Shown piece after piece: positions 19,769 to 31,862 of a DNA stretch of 64,000 nt (its first letter is position 1; the number at the start of each line of letters is the position of its first letter). Source of the stretch: Celeribacter halophilus (GTDB lineage Bacteria > Pseudomonadota > Alphaproteobacteria > Rhodobacterales > Rhodobacteraceae). The notes under the pieces are model-generated. The model was given only the letters and a program-made list of their open reading frames with translations, did not search any database and was not told the origin of the DNA. The position numbers and the translations under genes were made by a program. The stretch covers positions 81,730-145,729 of the forward strand of contig NZ_FORY01000007.1 in NCBI RefSeq assembly GCF_900114135.1, given 5' to 3'.

Positions 19769-20728
19769 ATGACCTTTTCGCTTCGCCTTGCCCTGTGCCT
19801 GCCCACACTATTTTGCGGTCTTATCTGTGCCGGTCACGCACAGGCGCGCGATCTGTTCGGGCTGGAGCTGCCCGGAGCGGCGAGTGAAACCGGACGACAT
19901 AGCGAGGCGGCCTCTGCCGAGCCTTTTCCGGTTCGGGCCTATCAAGGCGTTGATACCCCCCGCATTATGGCCGAAGGCGATATCGAGCGCGTGGCCTATC
20001 GCCTCACGGGCACCTCTCTGACCAGCTATCAGATGATCTCTCCGCTTCGCGAACAGTTGGAAGCGCAAGGCTTCGACATTCTGTTTACCTGCGCCGATAC
20101 GGTCTGTGGCGGGTTTGATTTCCGCTATCTTCTGGACCTGTTGCCGGAACCTGCGATGCATGTGGACCTCGGGGATTATCAATATCTTGTGGCGCAGGAC
20201 GACAGCGAGCGGGTGGTCTCGATTCTGACCAGCCGCGCACCGACCTCGGGCTTTATGCAGATCACCACGGTTGTCCCCACGGACGCGCCACCCGTCGAAC
20301 TGACACCACCGGACAGCACCGAGATTTTGCCACAGCTTGCACAGCCAACAGGCGCGCTGGCCACACAACTGGAAAGCCGCGGGCGTGTGGTGCTAGGCGA
20401 TCTGGCCTTTGACACAGGCGCGGCCACGCTTGGCGACGGTCCCTTTGCCTCGCTGCAAAGGCTTGCCTCCTATCTCATGACCCATCCCGAGGTGCGGATT
20501 GTTCTGGTCGGGCATACGGACAATGTCGGCGCACTCGACAGCAACACCGCCCTGTCGCGCAAACGCGCCCAATCGGTGCGGCAACGCCTGATTTCCCGCT
20601 ACGGCGTGTCCTCCGCCCAGATCAGCGCCGAAGGCATCGGCTATCTTGCGCCGCTTGTGTCCAATGGCACCGAAGAAGGGCGCGACCAAAACAGAAGGGT
20701 CGAAGCGGTAATCGCCTCGACCCAGTAA
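19769..20728 (+). CDS. OmpA-family peptidoglycan-binding protein with unknown N-terminal domain
   Basis: Exported protein of 319 residues from the ATG at 19769. A signal peptide ends near GHAQA; an unclassified region of about 180 residues with a Cys pair (FTCADTVCGGFDF) follows; then a linker and a C-terminal OmpA-like domain (about 205-319) with LAFDTGAATL, VRIVLVGHTDNVG and the C-terminal NRRVEAVI. The domain binds the diaminopimelate of peptidoglycan. No beta-barrel or lipobox is evident, so it may be periplasmic. Similar genes are common in Rhodobacteraceae; function not established. Confidence 0.88.
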   Translation: MTFSLRLALCLPTLFCGLICAGHAQARDLFGLELPGAASETGRHSEAASAEPFPVRAYQGVDTPRIMAEGDIERVAYRLTGTSLTSYQMISPLREQLEAQGFDILFTCADTVCGGFDFRYLLDLLPEPAMHVDLGDYQYLVAQDDSERVVSILTSRAPTSGFMQITTVVPTDAPPVELTPPDSTEILPQLAQPTGALATQLESRGRVVLGDLAFDTGAATLGDGPFASLQRLASYLMTHPEVRIVLVGHTDNVGALDSNTALSRKRAQSVRQRLISRYGVSSAQISAEGIGYLAPLVSNGTEEGRDQNRRVEAVIASTQ

Positions 20729-20769
20729 GGCTTGCGCCCTCTCTTCCACGAGAATTCAAAAGCGGTGAT

Positions 20770-21675
20770 TCACCACTTGTCCGGCCCTTTGTCGGCAAAG
20801 GAATGGACGAGAAAATCAATAAACGCGCGCACTTTCGGCTGGGTAAACCGCCCCGGCGGATAGACGGCATAAATGCCTTGGGTCTCTGCCGGAAGCTCCG
20901 GAATGGCCTCGACAACCAGACCTTGATCCATCGCATCGGCGTAGAGAAAGGACGGCAGATAGGCGATCCCAAGACCGGAGATACAGGCGTTGAGCAAGGA
21001 TTGCCCGTCATTCACTGTGAGCCAACCTGCGGTGCGGACCTGCCGCTTTTCACCGGACGGGGCCGTGAGCTTCCAGACCGCGCCGTTCGACTGGTTGGAA
21101 TAATGCAGCAGCTTGTGCTCGTTCAGGTCATCAATCTTTTGCGGGCGACCGAATTTTTCAAAATAGGCAGGCGCACCGACCATGCGCTTGGTGGTCTCGG
21201 TCAACTTGCGGGCGCGCAGGGTGCTGTCTTCCAGCTCGCCGATACGCACAGCCATGTCGAACCCTTCGGAAATCAGTTCCACATACCGGTTGTTGAGCAC
21301 CATATTCACAGTGATGTCGGGAAATTCGGAAAGGAACTCCCCCAACACCGGCGAGAGGTGATTCACGCCGAAATCCGTGGCCACAGAAATGCGCAACAGG
21401 CCGGACGGCGCGGATTGCATCGAGGTCACAAGCGCGTCGGCCTCACCCGCGTCATTGAGCACGCGGCGGGCGCGGTCATAATAGGCCAGTCCGATCTCTG
21501 TCGGTGACACGCGGCGCGTTGTGCGGTTGAGCAGACGTGCGCCAAGACGTGCCTCAAGCGCGGAAACATGTTTGGAAACGGCGGATTTGGAAATCCCCAT
21601 CTTCTTGGCTGCATCCGTGAAACCGCCCTGATCCACAACCGTGGCGAAGGCTTCCATTTCAGTCAGTCGATCCAT
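20770..21675 (-). CDS. LysR-family transcriptional regulator
   Basis: A 301-residue DNA-binding regulator. The N-terminal winged helix-turn-helix (DAAKKMGISKSAVSKHVSAL, about 21-40) is followed by the linker helix and a periplasmic-binding-protein-like effector domain. The sequence belongs to the CrgA/DmlR-like subgroup (start MDRLTEMEAF, region RTTRRVSPTEIG). Target and effector unknown. It lies downstream of fadH on the same strand, separated by a terminator, so it has its own promoter in 21676-21830. It converges with the OmpA-like gene. Confidence 0.92.
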   Translation of the reverse strand: MDRLTEMEAFATVVDQGGFTDAAKKMGISKSAVSKHVSALEARLGARLLNRTTRRVSPTEIGLAYYDRARRVLNDAGEADALVTSMQSAPSGLLRISVATDFGVNHLSPVLGEFLSEFPDITVNMVLNNRYVELISEGFDMAVRIGELEDSTLRARKLTETTKRMVGAPAYFEKFGRPQKIDDLNEHKLLHYSNQSNGAVWKLTAPSGEKRQVRTAGWLTVNDGQSLLNACISGLGIAYLPSFLYADAMDQGLVVEAIPELPAETQGIYAVYPPGRFTQPKVRAFIDFLVHSFADKGPDKW

Positions 21676-21832
21676 TTAATCTTACCTACCATCTTGGCCC
21701 CAATGCGATCGGGTATGTCACGCAATTCAGGCAAGAATGGGGAGGGCGGGAGACAATAGCATGGTCTTTCGCGAATAGTGTTGTTTCGGGAAACGCGGCA
21801 ATGGGCGCAACACAGGTGGAAACACGGGCGAA

Positions 21833-21861
21833 AATGCCCGCCGGATCATGCCTCCGGCGGG
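21833..21861 (-). terminator. Rho-independent terminator after fadH
   Basis: A 9-bp perfect stem CCCGCCGGA/TCCGGCGGG (21837-21845 with 21853-21861) with a 7-base loop is followed on the minus strand by GCATTTT. It sits 28 bases past the fadH stop and before the LysR gene. Confidence 0.8.
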
Positions 21862-21888
21862 AGTATTTTATGCAGCAAAGGAAACAGG

Positions 21889-23979
<2,091 letters not shown>

Positions 23980-24007
23980 TCAGAACAAGGATGTACGCGG
24001 ACAAGCA

Positions 24008-24394
24008 CTAGTGGCTGCCGGTCTCGACACAATGCCGCCGGAAGGCGCGTTTGAGCAGGTCCAGTTCCTGACGCAGCAAATCCATTTCCGCGCGAATATC
24101 CTCCGACAGACCTTCGCCCGCGATCATCGACAGCGAATTGAGGACACGGCCCGTCTCGCGCTCCGTCATCAGAAAGGTCTGCACCCCGTCATTGATCATC
24201 TCGGAGGGCACGACGAAGCGGAAGAACCAGACACCATCGCGTTCGGGGTCTTCGGTCAGCGTGTGACCCTGAACCGGCTGGTCGAGATAGGTCACTTCGA
24301 TCTCCGGCAAGTCGGTCGCCGTGTCGGGCACATAAAGCTCGCCCTCCCAGATTCCCGCCTGAAGCCGTGTCTTAACCAGTGTCACCTCATCCAT
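24008..24394 (-). CDS. Conserved hypothetical protein (Rhodobacteraceae type)
   Basis: 128 residues from the ATG at 24392-24394, with GGGAG 10 bases upstream. There is no signal peptide or membrane segment. The N-terminal part is acidic and beta-rich, and the C-terminal third looks like a coiled-coil helix (DIRAEMDLLRQELDLLKRAF). I do not recognise a family with known function. The gene starts 14 bases after the stop of the equally uncharacterised gene upstream on the same strand, so the two form a probable operon. Confidence 0.75.
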   Translation of the reverse strand: MDEVTLVKTRLQAGIWEGELYVPDTATDLPEIEVTYLDQPVQGHTLTEDPERDGVWFFRFVVPSEMINDGVQTFLMTERETGRVLNSLSMIAGEGLSEDIRAEMDLLRQELDLLKRAFRRHCVETGSH

Positions 24395-24408
24395 CGCATC
24401 AGTCTCCC

Positions 24409-25182
24409 TCAAAGTTCCGCGCGCGGACGGCGCGACAGGGTCAGGTCCCGAATGAACACCTGATTCATTTCGGGGCCTTCAAAAATCAGATCAATCCAGA
24501 TTTTCTCAACACGTTTCTCGTTGAGCTTCGTATAGGCCAGATCAAATTCGACATAGCCTTCGTCCGTGTGCAGCGGCAGCTCGCGCACCACCTGCTCCAT
24601 ATTCGGGCCGTGTTTCACATTGAACCGTGCGAAAATCTCAAGCTCTTTCTCAAGGTCCACCGTATAATCCAGCCGCACCAGATGGCGGCGGCTCAACCCG
24701 TCGCAGGCATCCTCGGGCAGTTCAATTGACAGCGACAGGAAAGAGCCGTCGAAACGGAACACCTCAAGGCGCAGGCCGAAGGGGGCGAGGTCTTCTTCGG
24801 ATGAGTTGCGGACCTGTCGGTAGGTCAGTTCGGAGATCTGGCAATCGTGATAGAGCGTAGCCTCAGAGCCGATCTCCGTCTTTGACGGCACGGCAGAGGC
24901 CCCCTGCCGCGTGATCGGACCCCGCCACAGTTCGAGCCGATAGGACCAATCCGTATACAGCGGCAGTTGCATCGCATTCGAGCCGATCAGAGGCAAGGCG
25001 AGGCGACCGTCGGCCACGAAAAGAAACCGGTCGATTTCCCAGCGCAACGCCCGCGCCTGTCCACGCAACCGCCGCAGCGCACGCAAAGACAAAGACTCGG
25101 CCATATTCGCACGCCGCGCCCAGCGCCGGATCGAGAGGGTATTGAACCGTTTTTCAATCTGATTTCTGAGGCGACGCAGCAT
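24409..25182 (-). CDS. Conserved hypothetical protein, probably DUF6478 family
   Basis: 257 residues from the ATG at 25180-25182 (AAAGG upstream). The N-terminus is basic and helical (LRRLRNQIEKRF, then LRALRRLRGQARALRWEIDRF). The remainder is beta-rich with a conserved-looking WSYRLELWRGP segment and a C-terminal IWIDLIFEGPEMNQVFIRDLTL. I recall this layout from a Rhodobacteraceae domain of unknown function; the DUF number is from memory. There is no signal peptide; soluble. It is the first gene of a two-gene unit. Confidence 0.75.
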   Translation of the reverse strand: MLRRLRNQIEKRFNTLSIRRWARRANMAESLSLRALRRLRGQARALRWEIDRFLFVADGRLALPLIGSNAMQLPLYTDWSYRLELWRGPITRQGASAVPSKTEIGSEATLYHDCQISELTYRQVRNSSEEDLAPFGLRLEVFRFDGSFLSLSIELPEDACDGLSRRHLVRLDYTVDLEKELEIFARFNVKHGPNMEQVVRELPLHTDEGYVEFDLAYTKLNEKRVEKIWIDLIFEGPEMNQVFIRDLTLSRRPRAEL

Positions 25183-25290
25183 TTCGCAACCTTTTCTTAC
25201 TCTTCAGGGTCTTACTTATGGCGAACACAGGTTTCTACTCAACAAACACTCGAAGAATCCAGAGTTTGGTTCCTTTTGAGCAACAGTATC

Positions 25291-25947
25291 TCAAGATTGC
25301 CTGCGATTGCGGCGCTCAAGGTCGGATACGAACCGTTCAAGCAAGCTATGCAACCGGTCCGAAGACATGGGCGCTTCTGCAAAAGGTGTTGCGGTGACGG
25401 TGACAAGACGCCCGTTGAGGACAAAAAGCGCACGCCAGTATTCATCCCCCTGCCCCGCAAGCATGGTCGGTGCCGTGTCGCGGGCATGGAGCCAGAGGTG
25501 CGTCGCATCCACACCGCTCTCGATCAAAGTCACCGTGCTGGCAGAGCCGCTGCGCGACAGGGCCTTGCGTCCGGTTTCGGAATTAAAGAATGCCTCCACG
25601 CTCGGCAGGTCCAGCGGCTCTCCTTCGGCCAGAAGGCCGGAGACCGACAAGGTCAGAACAGCGGTTTTGCCCTTGAGCGCGGGATTGTGACCGCCGCTCA
25701 ACCCTGTGCAATTTCCCAAAAGCGCAAAGCCGCCCTCCGCACTGTCGCGCACCGAGTCGGGATCGACGCAAAAGCCGGACGGTCCGGCCACGGTGATACC
25801 TGTTGCGGGCAAGATGACGGTGCGAGGCGCACGCGAGACGCTACCGGAGCCTCCGGTCAAACCCGCTGTGTCCAGCGTGCAGGCCGAAAGCATCATGAGA
25901 ATCACGGGAATCCATACCGCCCGAAACACCGTTTTCATCATGACCAT
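25291..25947 (-). CDS. Putative lipoprotein of unknown function
   Basis: 218 residues from the ATG at 25945-25947, chosen because GGAG lies five bases upstream; two further ATGs follow within nine bases. The N-terminus is a hydrophobic signal ending in the lipobox LSAC, so the product should be lipid-anchored. The mature part holds a CVDPDSVRDS segment, LGNCTGL and a C-terminal region LVTVTATPFAEAPM followed by a helix. A Cys pair (FCVDP and GNCTG) may form a disulfide. I recognise no functional family. It is upstream of the hypothetical pair on the same strand but 108 bases away. Confidence 0.78.
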   Translation of the reverse strand: MVMMKTVFRAVWIPVILMMLSACTLDTAGLTGGSGSVSRAPRTVILPATGITVAGPSGFCVDPDSVRDSAEGGFALLGNCTGLSGGHNPALKGKTAVLTLSVSGLLAEGEPLDLPSVEAFFNSETGRKALSRSGSASTVTLIESGVDATHLWLHARDTAPTMLAGQGDEYWRALFVLNGRLVTVTATPFAEAPMSSDRLHSLLERFVSDLERRNRRQS

Positions 25948-26137
25948 GACCTCTCCGAACACTTGTCACACGCCCGACCGGCGCACCATTTGGCAGGGCA
26001 TACAGGGCTTGCCCGCGGCTTCCAAGCCACCAGATGGCGACGGATTGCCCCCATCGGCAAAATCCCGCGCTTTCGCCCTCCGCTTTCCCTTCAGTCATGG
26101 TCATGCTATCGCTCGAAAAACGCTGTCCGAGGGCCCC

Positions 26138-27049
26138 ATGAGCCGCAATTCCACTCCTGTGCCACAACACCCTTATGCGCCGATCATCGCCTCCGCCATG
26201 CGCAAGCCCGAGCTTTGGCGCGTCGGCATGCTGATTCTCGGCGGCATTGTGATCACCACCATCCTGACCCCTTTGTTCCTTGCCGTGATCGGTGTGATTG
26301 CTCCCAATCTGCTGCCGTTCCAGAACGGCCCGCGCGGGGTCATGGTGGGCGCAACGCCGGGCGGGATGTTCACCATCCTTTCCAGCTTTGCCATGCTGGC
26401 CTTTGGCACGATCTTTCTGGCGAAACGGCTCCACAACAGAGGGCTGCGCGATCTGACCGGTCCCGCTGCCACCATGCGCGCGCAATTTCGCGTCACGCTG
26501 AAATGGATTGCAGGGTTTACGGTTCTGACCTTTTTCCTGCCGTGGGATGGAGGTGCAGAGCCCGTGGCGAACCTGTCGTCTGCGATGTGGTTGTTCTGGC
26601 TGCCCTTCGCGCTGCTCGGGCTAATGGTGCAGGTCACGGCAGAAGAACTGTTTTTTCGCGGCTATATGCAAAGCCAGATCGCCGCTGCCACAGGATCCTA
26701 TCCGCTGGGGATCGCCGCCTCTGCCGTGTTCTTCGGGCTGGCCCATATGAACGGCTCCTATGAGGGGATGGCGGCGGTGTTTCCGGTGATCTGGGCGATG
26801 GGGTTTGGCCTTCTGGCAGGAGATCTGACCATGCGCTCCGGCACGATCGGCCCCGCCGTGGCGCTTCATTTCATCAACAACCTGCCTCCGATCCTGCTGT
26901 CTCCACAACAGGACATGATGTCGGGGTTCGGCCTTTTCGTGCAGACCGAAGACCCCAGCACGCTTCTGTCCGACCCGAAGGTGATGGTGTTCCAGACGCT
27001 TCTTTTGTTCACAAGCTGGCTTGTCGCCCGTCTTGCGATCAGGCGCTGA
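26138..27049 (+). CDS. CPBP-family intramembrane glutamic endopeptidase (CAAX protease-like)
   Basis: Polytopic membrane protein of 303 residues with about eight hydrophobic segments. The three Abi/CPBP motifs are present: EELFFRG (about 168-174), FGLAHMN and a late HFINN. These supply the catalytic Glu and His residues of the Rce1-type intramembrane protease fold. Bacterial substrates are generally unknown. The ATG at 26138 is preferred over upstream in-frame starts because it begins the recognisable domain and lies just after GAGGGCCCC. It stands alone, upstream of accD. Confidence 0.88.
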   Translation: MSRNSTPVPQHPYAPIIASAMRKPELWRVGMLILGGIVITTILTPLFLAVIGVIAPNLLPFQNGPRGVMVGATPGGMFTILSSFAMLAFGTIFLAKRLHNRGLRDLTGPAATMRAQFRVTLKWIAGFTVLTFFLPWDGGAEPVANLSSAMWLFWLPFALLGLMVQVTAEELFFRGYMQSQIAAATGSYPLGIAASAVFFGLAHMNGSYEGMAAVFPVIWAMGFGLLAGDLTMRSGTIGPAVALHFINNLPPILLSPQQDMMSGFGLFVQTEDPSTLLSDPKVMVFQTLLLFTSWLVARLAIRR

Positions 27050-27127
27050 TTGCAATTCATCGGCAAGAGGCTTATCTGAAGCCTGAATTAACGCAACGTC
27101 CGCAACGTAATGTCCAAAGGCCCGCGC

Positions 27128-28093
27128 ATGAACTGGATCTCGAACTACGTCCGCCCGAAGATCAATTCGCTCTTCTCCAAACATGACACGCCAGACAATC
27201 TTTGGACCAAGTGCCCTGAGTGCGGCACCATGCTGTTCCATCGCGAATTGACGGAAAACATGAACGTCTGCACCAACTGCGACCATCACATGCATATCAC
27301 CCCGCGCGCGCGGTTCTCCGCGATGTTCGACGGGGGGATTTTCTCCGAGGTCGCGGTGCCGGACCCCATCGAAGACCCGCTGAAATTCCGCGATCAGAAA
27401 AAATATCCCGACCGGATGAAAGCCGCGCAGAAGGCCACTGGCGAAAAAGAAGCCATGCTGGTCGCCGAGGGCGAAATCGGTCGCACCCCTGTTGTGGCCG
27501 CCGCGCAGGACTTTTCCTTTATGGGCGGGTCGATGGGCATGTATGTGGGCAATGCCTTCATTGCAGGCGTCGAGCGTGCAATCGAGCTGAAACGCCCGTT
27601 CATCATGTTCTCCGCCGCAGGTGGCGCACGGATGCAGGAGGGGATTCTCTCCCTGATGCAAATGCCGCGCACCACGGTTGCCATCGAAATGCTCAAAGAG
27701 GCCGGTCTGCCCTATATCGTGGTGCTCACGCATCCGACCACGGGCGGGGTGACGGCCTCCTACGCGATGCTGGGCGACATCCATATTGCCGAGCCCAACG
27801 CGCTCATCTGTTTTGCCGGTCCACGCGTCATCGAACAGACGATTCGCGAGAAACTGCCCGAGGGCTTCCAACGCGCCGAATACCTGCTCGACCACGGGAT
27901 GCTCGACCGCGTGACCGACCGCCGGAAGATGAAAGACGAGCTGGTCACCATCCTGCGCATGTTGGGCGGTATGTCTCCGGCTGTGGCTGGCGACCTGCCC
28001 GCCCCCGAACCTGTGCCGGAAACGGCCTCTGACGACACCACAAATTCCCCGGCTGCGGGTGACACACCTCCGGCCGAGGACGCGAAGAAGTGA
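27128..28093 (+). CDS. accD: Acetyl-CoA carboxylase carboxyltransferase subunit beta
   Basis: Catalyses transfer of the carboxyl group from biotin to acetyl-CoA, the committed step of fatty-acid synthesis, together with AccA. From the ATG at 27128 (AAAGG upstream) it has 321 residues starting [16 protein letters not shown], the standard start. An ATG 18 bases earlier has no ribosome site. The zinc ribbon CPECG...CTNCDHH lies at about 30-52, followed by the crotonase-like domain ([23 protein letters not shown]). The C-terminal tail of about 35 residues is Pro/Glu/Ala-rich and low-complexity. It overlaps folC by GTGA. Confidence 0.96.
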   Translation: MNWISNYVRPKINSLFSKHDTPDNLWTKCPECGTMLFHRELTENMNVCTNCDHHMHITPRARFSAMFDGGIFSEVAVPDPIEDPLKFRDQKKYPDRMKAAQKATGEKEAMLVAEGEIGRTPVVAAAQDFSFMGGSMGMYVGNAFIAGVERAIELKRPFIMFSAAGGARMQEGILSLMQMPRTTVAIEMLKEAGLPYIVVLTHPTTGGVTASYAMLGDIHIAEPNALICFAGPRVIEQTIREKLPEGFQRAEYLLDHGMLDRVTDRRKMKDELVTILRMLGGMSPAVAGDLPAPEPVPETASDDTTNSPAAGDTPPAEDAKK

Positions 28094-29364
28094 CAGACCA
28101 GAATTCCGACATCATCCTCGACCGGCTGATGTCCCTGCACCCCAAGATCATTGATCTTGTTCTGGATCGGGTTTGGCGTCTACTGGACGCTCTGGATCAC
28201 CCCGAACGCAAACTGCCGCCCGTGATCCATCTCGCGGGCACCAATGGCAAGGGCTCCACACAGGCGATGATCCGTGCGGGGCTTGAGGCGGCGGGCAAAC
28301 GTGTTCACGCCTATACCTCCCCCCATCTGGCACGATTTCACGAGCGTATCCGTCTTGCCGGTGCGTTGATCTCCGAAGACGCGCTCATGGAAGTTCTCGA
28401 AGAATGTGAACGCGCCAATGGCGGCGCGCCCATCACCTATTTCGAGATCACCACCGTGGCCGGACTTCTGGCGATGGCACGCACTCCGGCGGATTATACC
28501 TTGCTCGAAGTCGGGCTTGGCGGGCGACTGGATGCCACCAATGTGGTGGAAAAGCCGGAACTGACCATCATCACGCCGATCTCCATCGACCACACGCAAT
28601 TCCTTGGCGAGACGCTGGCGGAGATTGCCGCCGAGAAGGCCGGTATCATCAAACGCGGCGTGCCCTGTGTTGTCGGCCCGCAACCGGACGAAGCCCTTGA
28701 GGTGATCGAAGCCACCGCAGCCCGCCTCGGCGCACCCTTGTTGCGCTACGGCCAGGAGTGGCATGTGTGGGAAGAGCGCGGGCGACTGATTTTTCAGGAC
28801 GAACACGGGCTGCGCGACCTGCCCCTGCCACGGCTCATCGGCCACCACCAGATCCTCAACGCAGGCGCGGCCATCGCGGCGCTGCGTCATCTGGGCTATG
28901 ACGATGCCGCTTTCGAGGCGGCGCTGACCGATGCCTATTGGCCCGCACGGATGCAGACGCTCAAGACCGGCCCGCTTGTCGAGGCCGCACCTGACGCGGA
29001 TTTGTGGCTGGATGGCGGGCATAACCCCGCCGCCGGGGAAGCTCTGGCCGAAGCGCTGGACCGCCTTCCGCCGCGCCCGACCTATATGGTCTGCGGTATG
29101 CTCAACACGAAAGACGTCAGCGGCTATCTGCGCCCGCTCAGACGGCATACAGAGCGATTGATCGCCGTGTCGATCCCTGATTCACAGGCCACGCTCTCTG
29201 CACAGCAGACTGCGGATTTTGCCCGTGGAGAAGGCTTCAACGCCATTGAGGCCGACAGTGTACTCACCGCCGTGCGGACCATCGTGGCCGACAATCCGCA
29301 GGCGCGTATCCTGATCTGTGGCTCGCTCTATCTGGCGGGGCATGTGCTTCAGACCAACGGCTGA
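28090..29364 (+). CDS. folC: Bifunctional folylpolyglutamate / dihydrofolate synthase
   Basis: Mur-ligase-family enzyme adding glutamate to dihydropteroate and folates. Of 424 residues, the ATP-binding loop GTNGKGST lies at about 50-57, with the folate-site TSPHL, the motif [10 protein letters not shown] and the C-terminal Mur-ligase domain with [10 protein letters not shown]. Start is the GTG at 28090, overlapping the accD stop by four bases; accD-folC coupling is common across bacteria. Confidence 0.95.
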   Translation: MTDQNSDIILDRLMSLHPKIIDLVLDRVWRLLDALDHPERKLPPVIHLAGTNGKGSTQAMIRAGLEAAGKRVHAYTSPHLARFHERIRLAGALISEDALMEVLEECERANGGAPITYFEITTVAGLLAMARTPADYTLLEVGLGGRLDATNVVEKPELTIITPISIDHTQFLGETLAEIAAEKAGIIKRGVPCVVGPQPDEALEVIEATAARLGAPLLRYGQEWHVWEERGRLIFQDEHGLRDLPLPRLIGHHQILNAGAAIAALRHLGYDDAAFEAALTDAYWPARMQTLKTGPLVEAAPDADLWLDGGHNPAAGEALAEALDRLPPRPTYMVCGMLNTKDVSGYLRPLRRHTERLIAVSIPDSQATLSAQQTADFARGEGFNAIEADSVLTAVRTIVADNPQARILICGSLYLAGHVLQTNG

Positions 29365-29411
29365 CGACACTTAAGGCGCATGACAACGCCCTCCGGCGAA
29401 AGGCTGAATAC

Positions 29412-30497
29412 TCAGCTTTTCGCCTCAGCACCCCAATCCTTGTCCTGCATTTCGCGCAGACGGGACGCGGTGCGCTCGAATTCAAAAGCCCCTGCGCCCT
29501 CGTTATAAAGCCGCTCCGGCTCGTCAACAGCGGTGCAAACGGTGCGCACCTTGGCCTCATACAGCGCATCGATCAGGGTGACAAAGCGCTTCGCCTCGTT
29601 GAAATTTCCGCGTGTGAGGCGGGGAATGTCTTCGAGGATCAAAAGCTTCACAGCCTCCGCAATCACAAGGTAATCCCCCGGCCCGAACATCTGGCCACAC
29701 AGGTCCCAGAAGGTCGCCCGCGCGATGCCGTTGTGAAACTTCGGCAAGACAACATCGCGGCCCTTGACCTTGAGTGTCAGCTTTTCCGACGCCCCACCGG
29801 TCAGGTCGTTCCAGATATCGTCAACCGTCGCCCGCACATCGGCGGTCACCGGATGGAAATAGACCGGCGTTCCCGTCAAACGGCCCTGCCGGTAATCGAC
29901 GGGCGAGTGGAGGTGGTGCACCCCCAGCTTTTCCTTGATCAACTCGATGAAGGGCAGGAACAACTGCCGGTTCAGACCGTCCTTATAGAGATCGTCCGGC
30001 ACACGGTTCGACGTGGTGACCACCGTCACGCCATTGGCAAACAGCCCCTCGAACAAGCGCCCCACAATCATCGCATCCGCAATGTCCGTGATCTGCATCT
30101 CGTCAAAGCACAGGAGTTTGATCTCATGGGAGATTTTATCGACAATCGGCGCAATGGAATCCGCAACACCGGCTTTGCGGGCCGCGTTGATCCCATCCTG
30201 CACCTCCTGCATGAAGGCATGGAAATGCACCCGCCGCGATGGCACAGGCGAGTGATCGTGGAACAGGTCCATCAGCATGGATTTGCCACGTCCGACGCCG
30301 CCCCACAAATACAGCCCCCGCACTGCTTCGGGCTTTTTACGCCCGCCAATAAGCGACAACAGCCCTTTTTTCGTCGGCTGCTGGGCAAGTTCGGAGCGCA
30401 CGCGCTCCAGCATTGGCAAAACCGTCTCTTGCGCCGGATCGGCGCGGAGCGTGCCGTCGGCCACACGGGCCGCATAGATATCCATCAACGTTGTCAT
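29412..30497 (-). CDS. zapE: Cell division protein ZapE (AFG1-like ATPase)
   Basis: P-loop ATPase that binds FtsZ under stress in E. coli and is homologous to mitochondrial AFG1/LACE1. The 361 residues contain Walker A GGVGRGKSMLMD (about 67-78), the family-typical RVHFHAFM, Walker B LLCFDEMQITD and sensor/arginine region TSNRVPDDLYKDGL. A complete family member. It converges with folC, and a small hairpin (GCTGA/TCAGC) overlaps its stop. Confidence 0.94.
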   Translation of the reverse strand: MTTLMDIYAARVADGTLRADPAQETVLPMLERVRSELAQQPTKKGLLSLIGGRKKPEAVRGLYLWGGVGRGKSMLMDLFHDHSPVPSRRVHFHAFMQEVQDGINAARKAGVADSIAPIVDKISHEIKLLCFDEMQITDIADAMIVGRLFEGLFANGVTVVTTSNRVPDDLYKDGLNRQLFLPFIELIKEKLGVHHLHSPVDYRQGRLTGTPVYFHPVTADVRATVDDIWNDLTGGASEKLTLKVKGRDVVLPKFHNGIARATFWDLCGQMFGPGDYLVIAEAVKLLILEDIPRLTRGNFNEAKRFVTLIDALYEAKVRTVCTAVDEPERLYNEGAGAFEFERTASRLREMQDKDWGAEAKS

Positions 30498-30608
30498 AAA
30501 CCGTTCCTACTGCGCCAGCGCGCATAAGGAAAGATGATGTGAAACATCTTCATCATTCGATTGACCGAAACCACCGTTTCGGAGAAAGGTCGGGCAAAGG
30601 AAAACAAT

Positions 30609-31862
30609 ATGTCCCACGCACGCGCCCCTCTCATCACACCGGTTCTGATCGCCGGCTGTGTCGTCATCGTCATCAGCTTTGCGATCCGCGCCTCCTTTGG
30701 CGTGTTCCAAATCCCGATTGCCGCCGAATTCAACTGGCCGCGTGCAGAATTCTCTCTGGCGATTGCGATCCAGAACCTGTTCTGGGGCATCGGGCAACCG
30801 CTTTTCGGCGCTTTGGCTGAAAGGATCGGGGACCGCAAGGCGATCATCCTCGGCGCACTGGTTTATGCGGCAGGTTTGGTGCTGTCCTCCATGGCCGTCA
30901 CGCCGGAGGCCCACCAACTCTATGAAACGCTTGTGGGGTTTGGCATCGCAGGCACCGGATTTGGTGTCATCCTCGCGGTTGTGGGACGCGCCTCCTCTAC
31001 CGAGAACCGCTCCATGTCGCTGGCGATTGTGACTGCGGCAGGTTCAGCGGGGCAGGTCTTTGGTGCGCCTCTGGCCGAATGGATGCTGGGCTTCATGTCA
31101 TGGCAGAATGTCTTCTTGGCCTTCGCCGTCGCTGTTCTGGCCTCCCTTGCCGTGCTGCCGATGATGCGCAGCCCTGAAACCGCCAGCAAGGCCGAACTGG
31201 AAGAAAGCCTCGGCACCATTCTGGGCAAGGCCTTTCGTGACCCGACCTATACGCTGATTTTTCTGGGGTTCTTTTCCTGCGGCTATCAGCTTGCCTTTAT
31301 CACCGCGCATTTTCCGGCGCTTGTGACCGAGATGTGCGGCGCGATTGATCCGTCCGGCACCTTGGCCGCTCTGGGCGTGTCATCGACCTCCACGCTGGGC
31401 GCGGTGTCCATCTCCCTGATCGGGTTGGCCAATATTGGCGGCACGCTTCTGGCGGGATTTCTGGGCAACCGGTTTTCAAAGAAATACCTGCTGGCCGGAA
31501 TCTACCTTGGCCGGACTTTCGCTGCAGCGCTGTTCATAGCCCTACCAATCACGCCCACATCCGTGCTGGTGTTCTCGGTCGTCATGGGAGCTTTGTGGCT
31601 GGCAACCGTGCCGCTGACCTCCGGCCTTGTCGCGCATATCTACGGGCTGCGCTATATGGGCACACTCTACGGGATTGTGTTTTTCTCCCACCAGCTCGGA
31701 GCCTTTCTGGGCGTCTGGCTCGGCGGGCGGCTTTATGACCTTTACGGCGATTACACGATGGTCTGGTGGATCGGTGTCGGCATTGGTGCGTTTTCGGCCA
31801 TCGTGCATTTGCCGGTGAAGGAAATTCCCCTCGGCCAACGCGCGGAGCGGGCCTTAGGCTAG
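30609..31862 (+). CDS. MFS transporter (oxalate/formate-antiporter-like or monocarboxylate type)
   Basis: Twelve-helix major-facilitator permease of 417 residues from the ATG at 30609, which has AAAGG nine bases upstream. The A-loop motif between helices 2 and 3 is GALAERIGDRKAI. The N-terminal helix pattern RASFGVFQIPIAAEF resembles the OFA/MCT-like group that carries carboxylates. No enzyme gene nearby indicates the substrate. Its 3' end overlaps the convergent HAD gene by nine bases. Confidence 0.88.
   Translation: MSHARAPLITPVLIAGCVVIVISFAIRASFGVFQIPIAAEFNWPRAEFSLAIAIQNLFWGIGQPLFGALAERIGDRKAIILGALVYAAGLVLSSMAVTPEAHQLYETLVGFGIAGTGFGVILAVVGRASSTENRSMSLAIVTAAGSAGQVFGAPLAEWMLGFMSWQNVFLAFAVAVLASLAVLPMMRSPETASKAELEESLGTILGKAFRDPTYTLIFLGFFSCGYQLAFITAHFPALVTEMCGAIDPSGTLAALGVSSTSTLGAVSISLIGLANIGGTLLAGFLGNRFSKKYLLAGIYLGRTFAAALFIALPITPTSVLVFSVVMGALWLATVPLTSGLVAHIYGLRYMGTLYGIVFFSHQLGAFLGVWLGGRLYDLYGDYTMVWWIGVGIGAFSAIVHLPVKEIPLGQRAERALG

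Noticed and set aside
29403-29417. Hairpin GCTGA-ATAC-TCAGC followed by TTTT at the end of zapE/folC
   Set aside because: Only 5 bp and overlapping the zapE stop codon; too weak to call a terminator.
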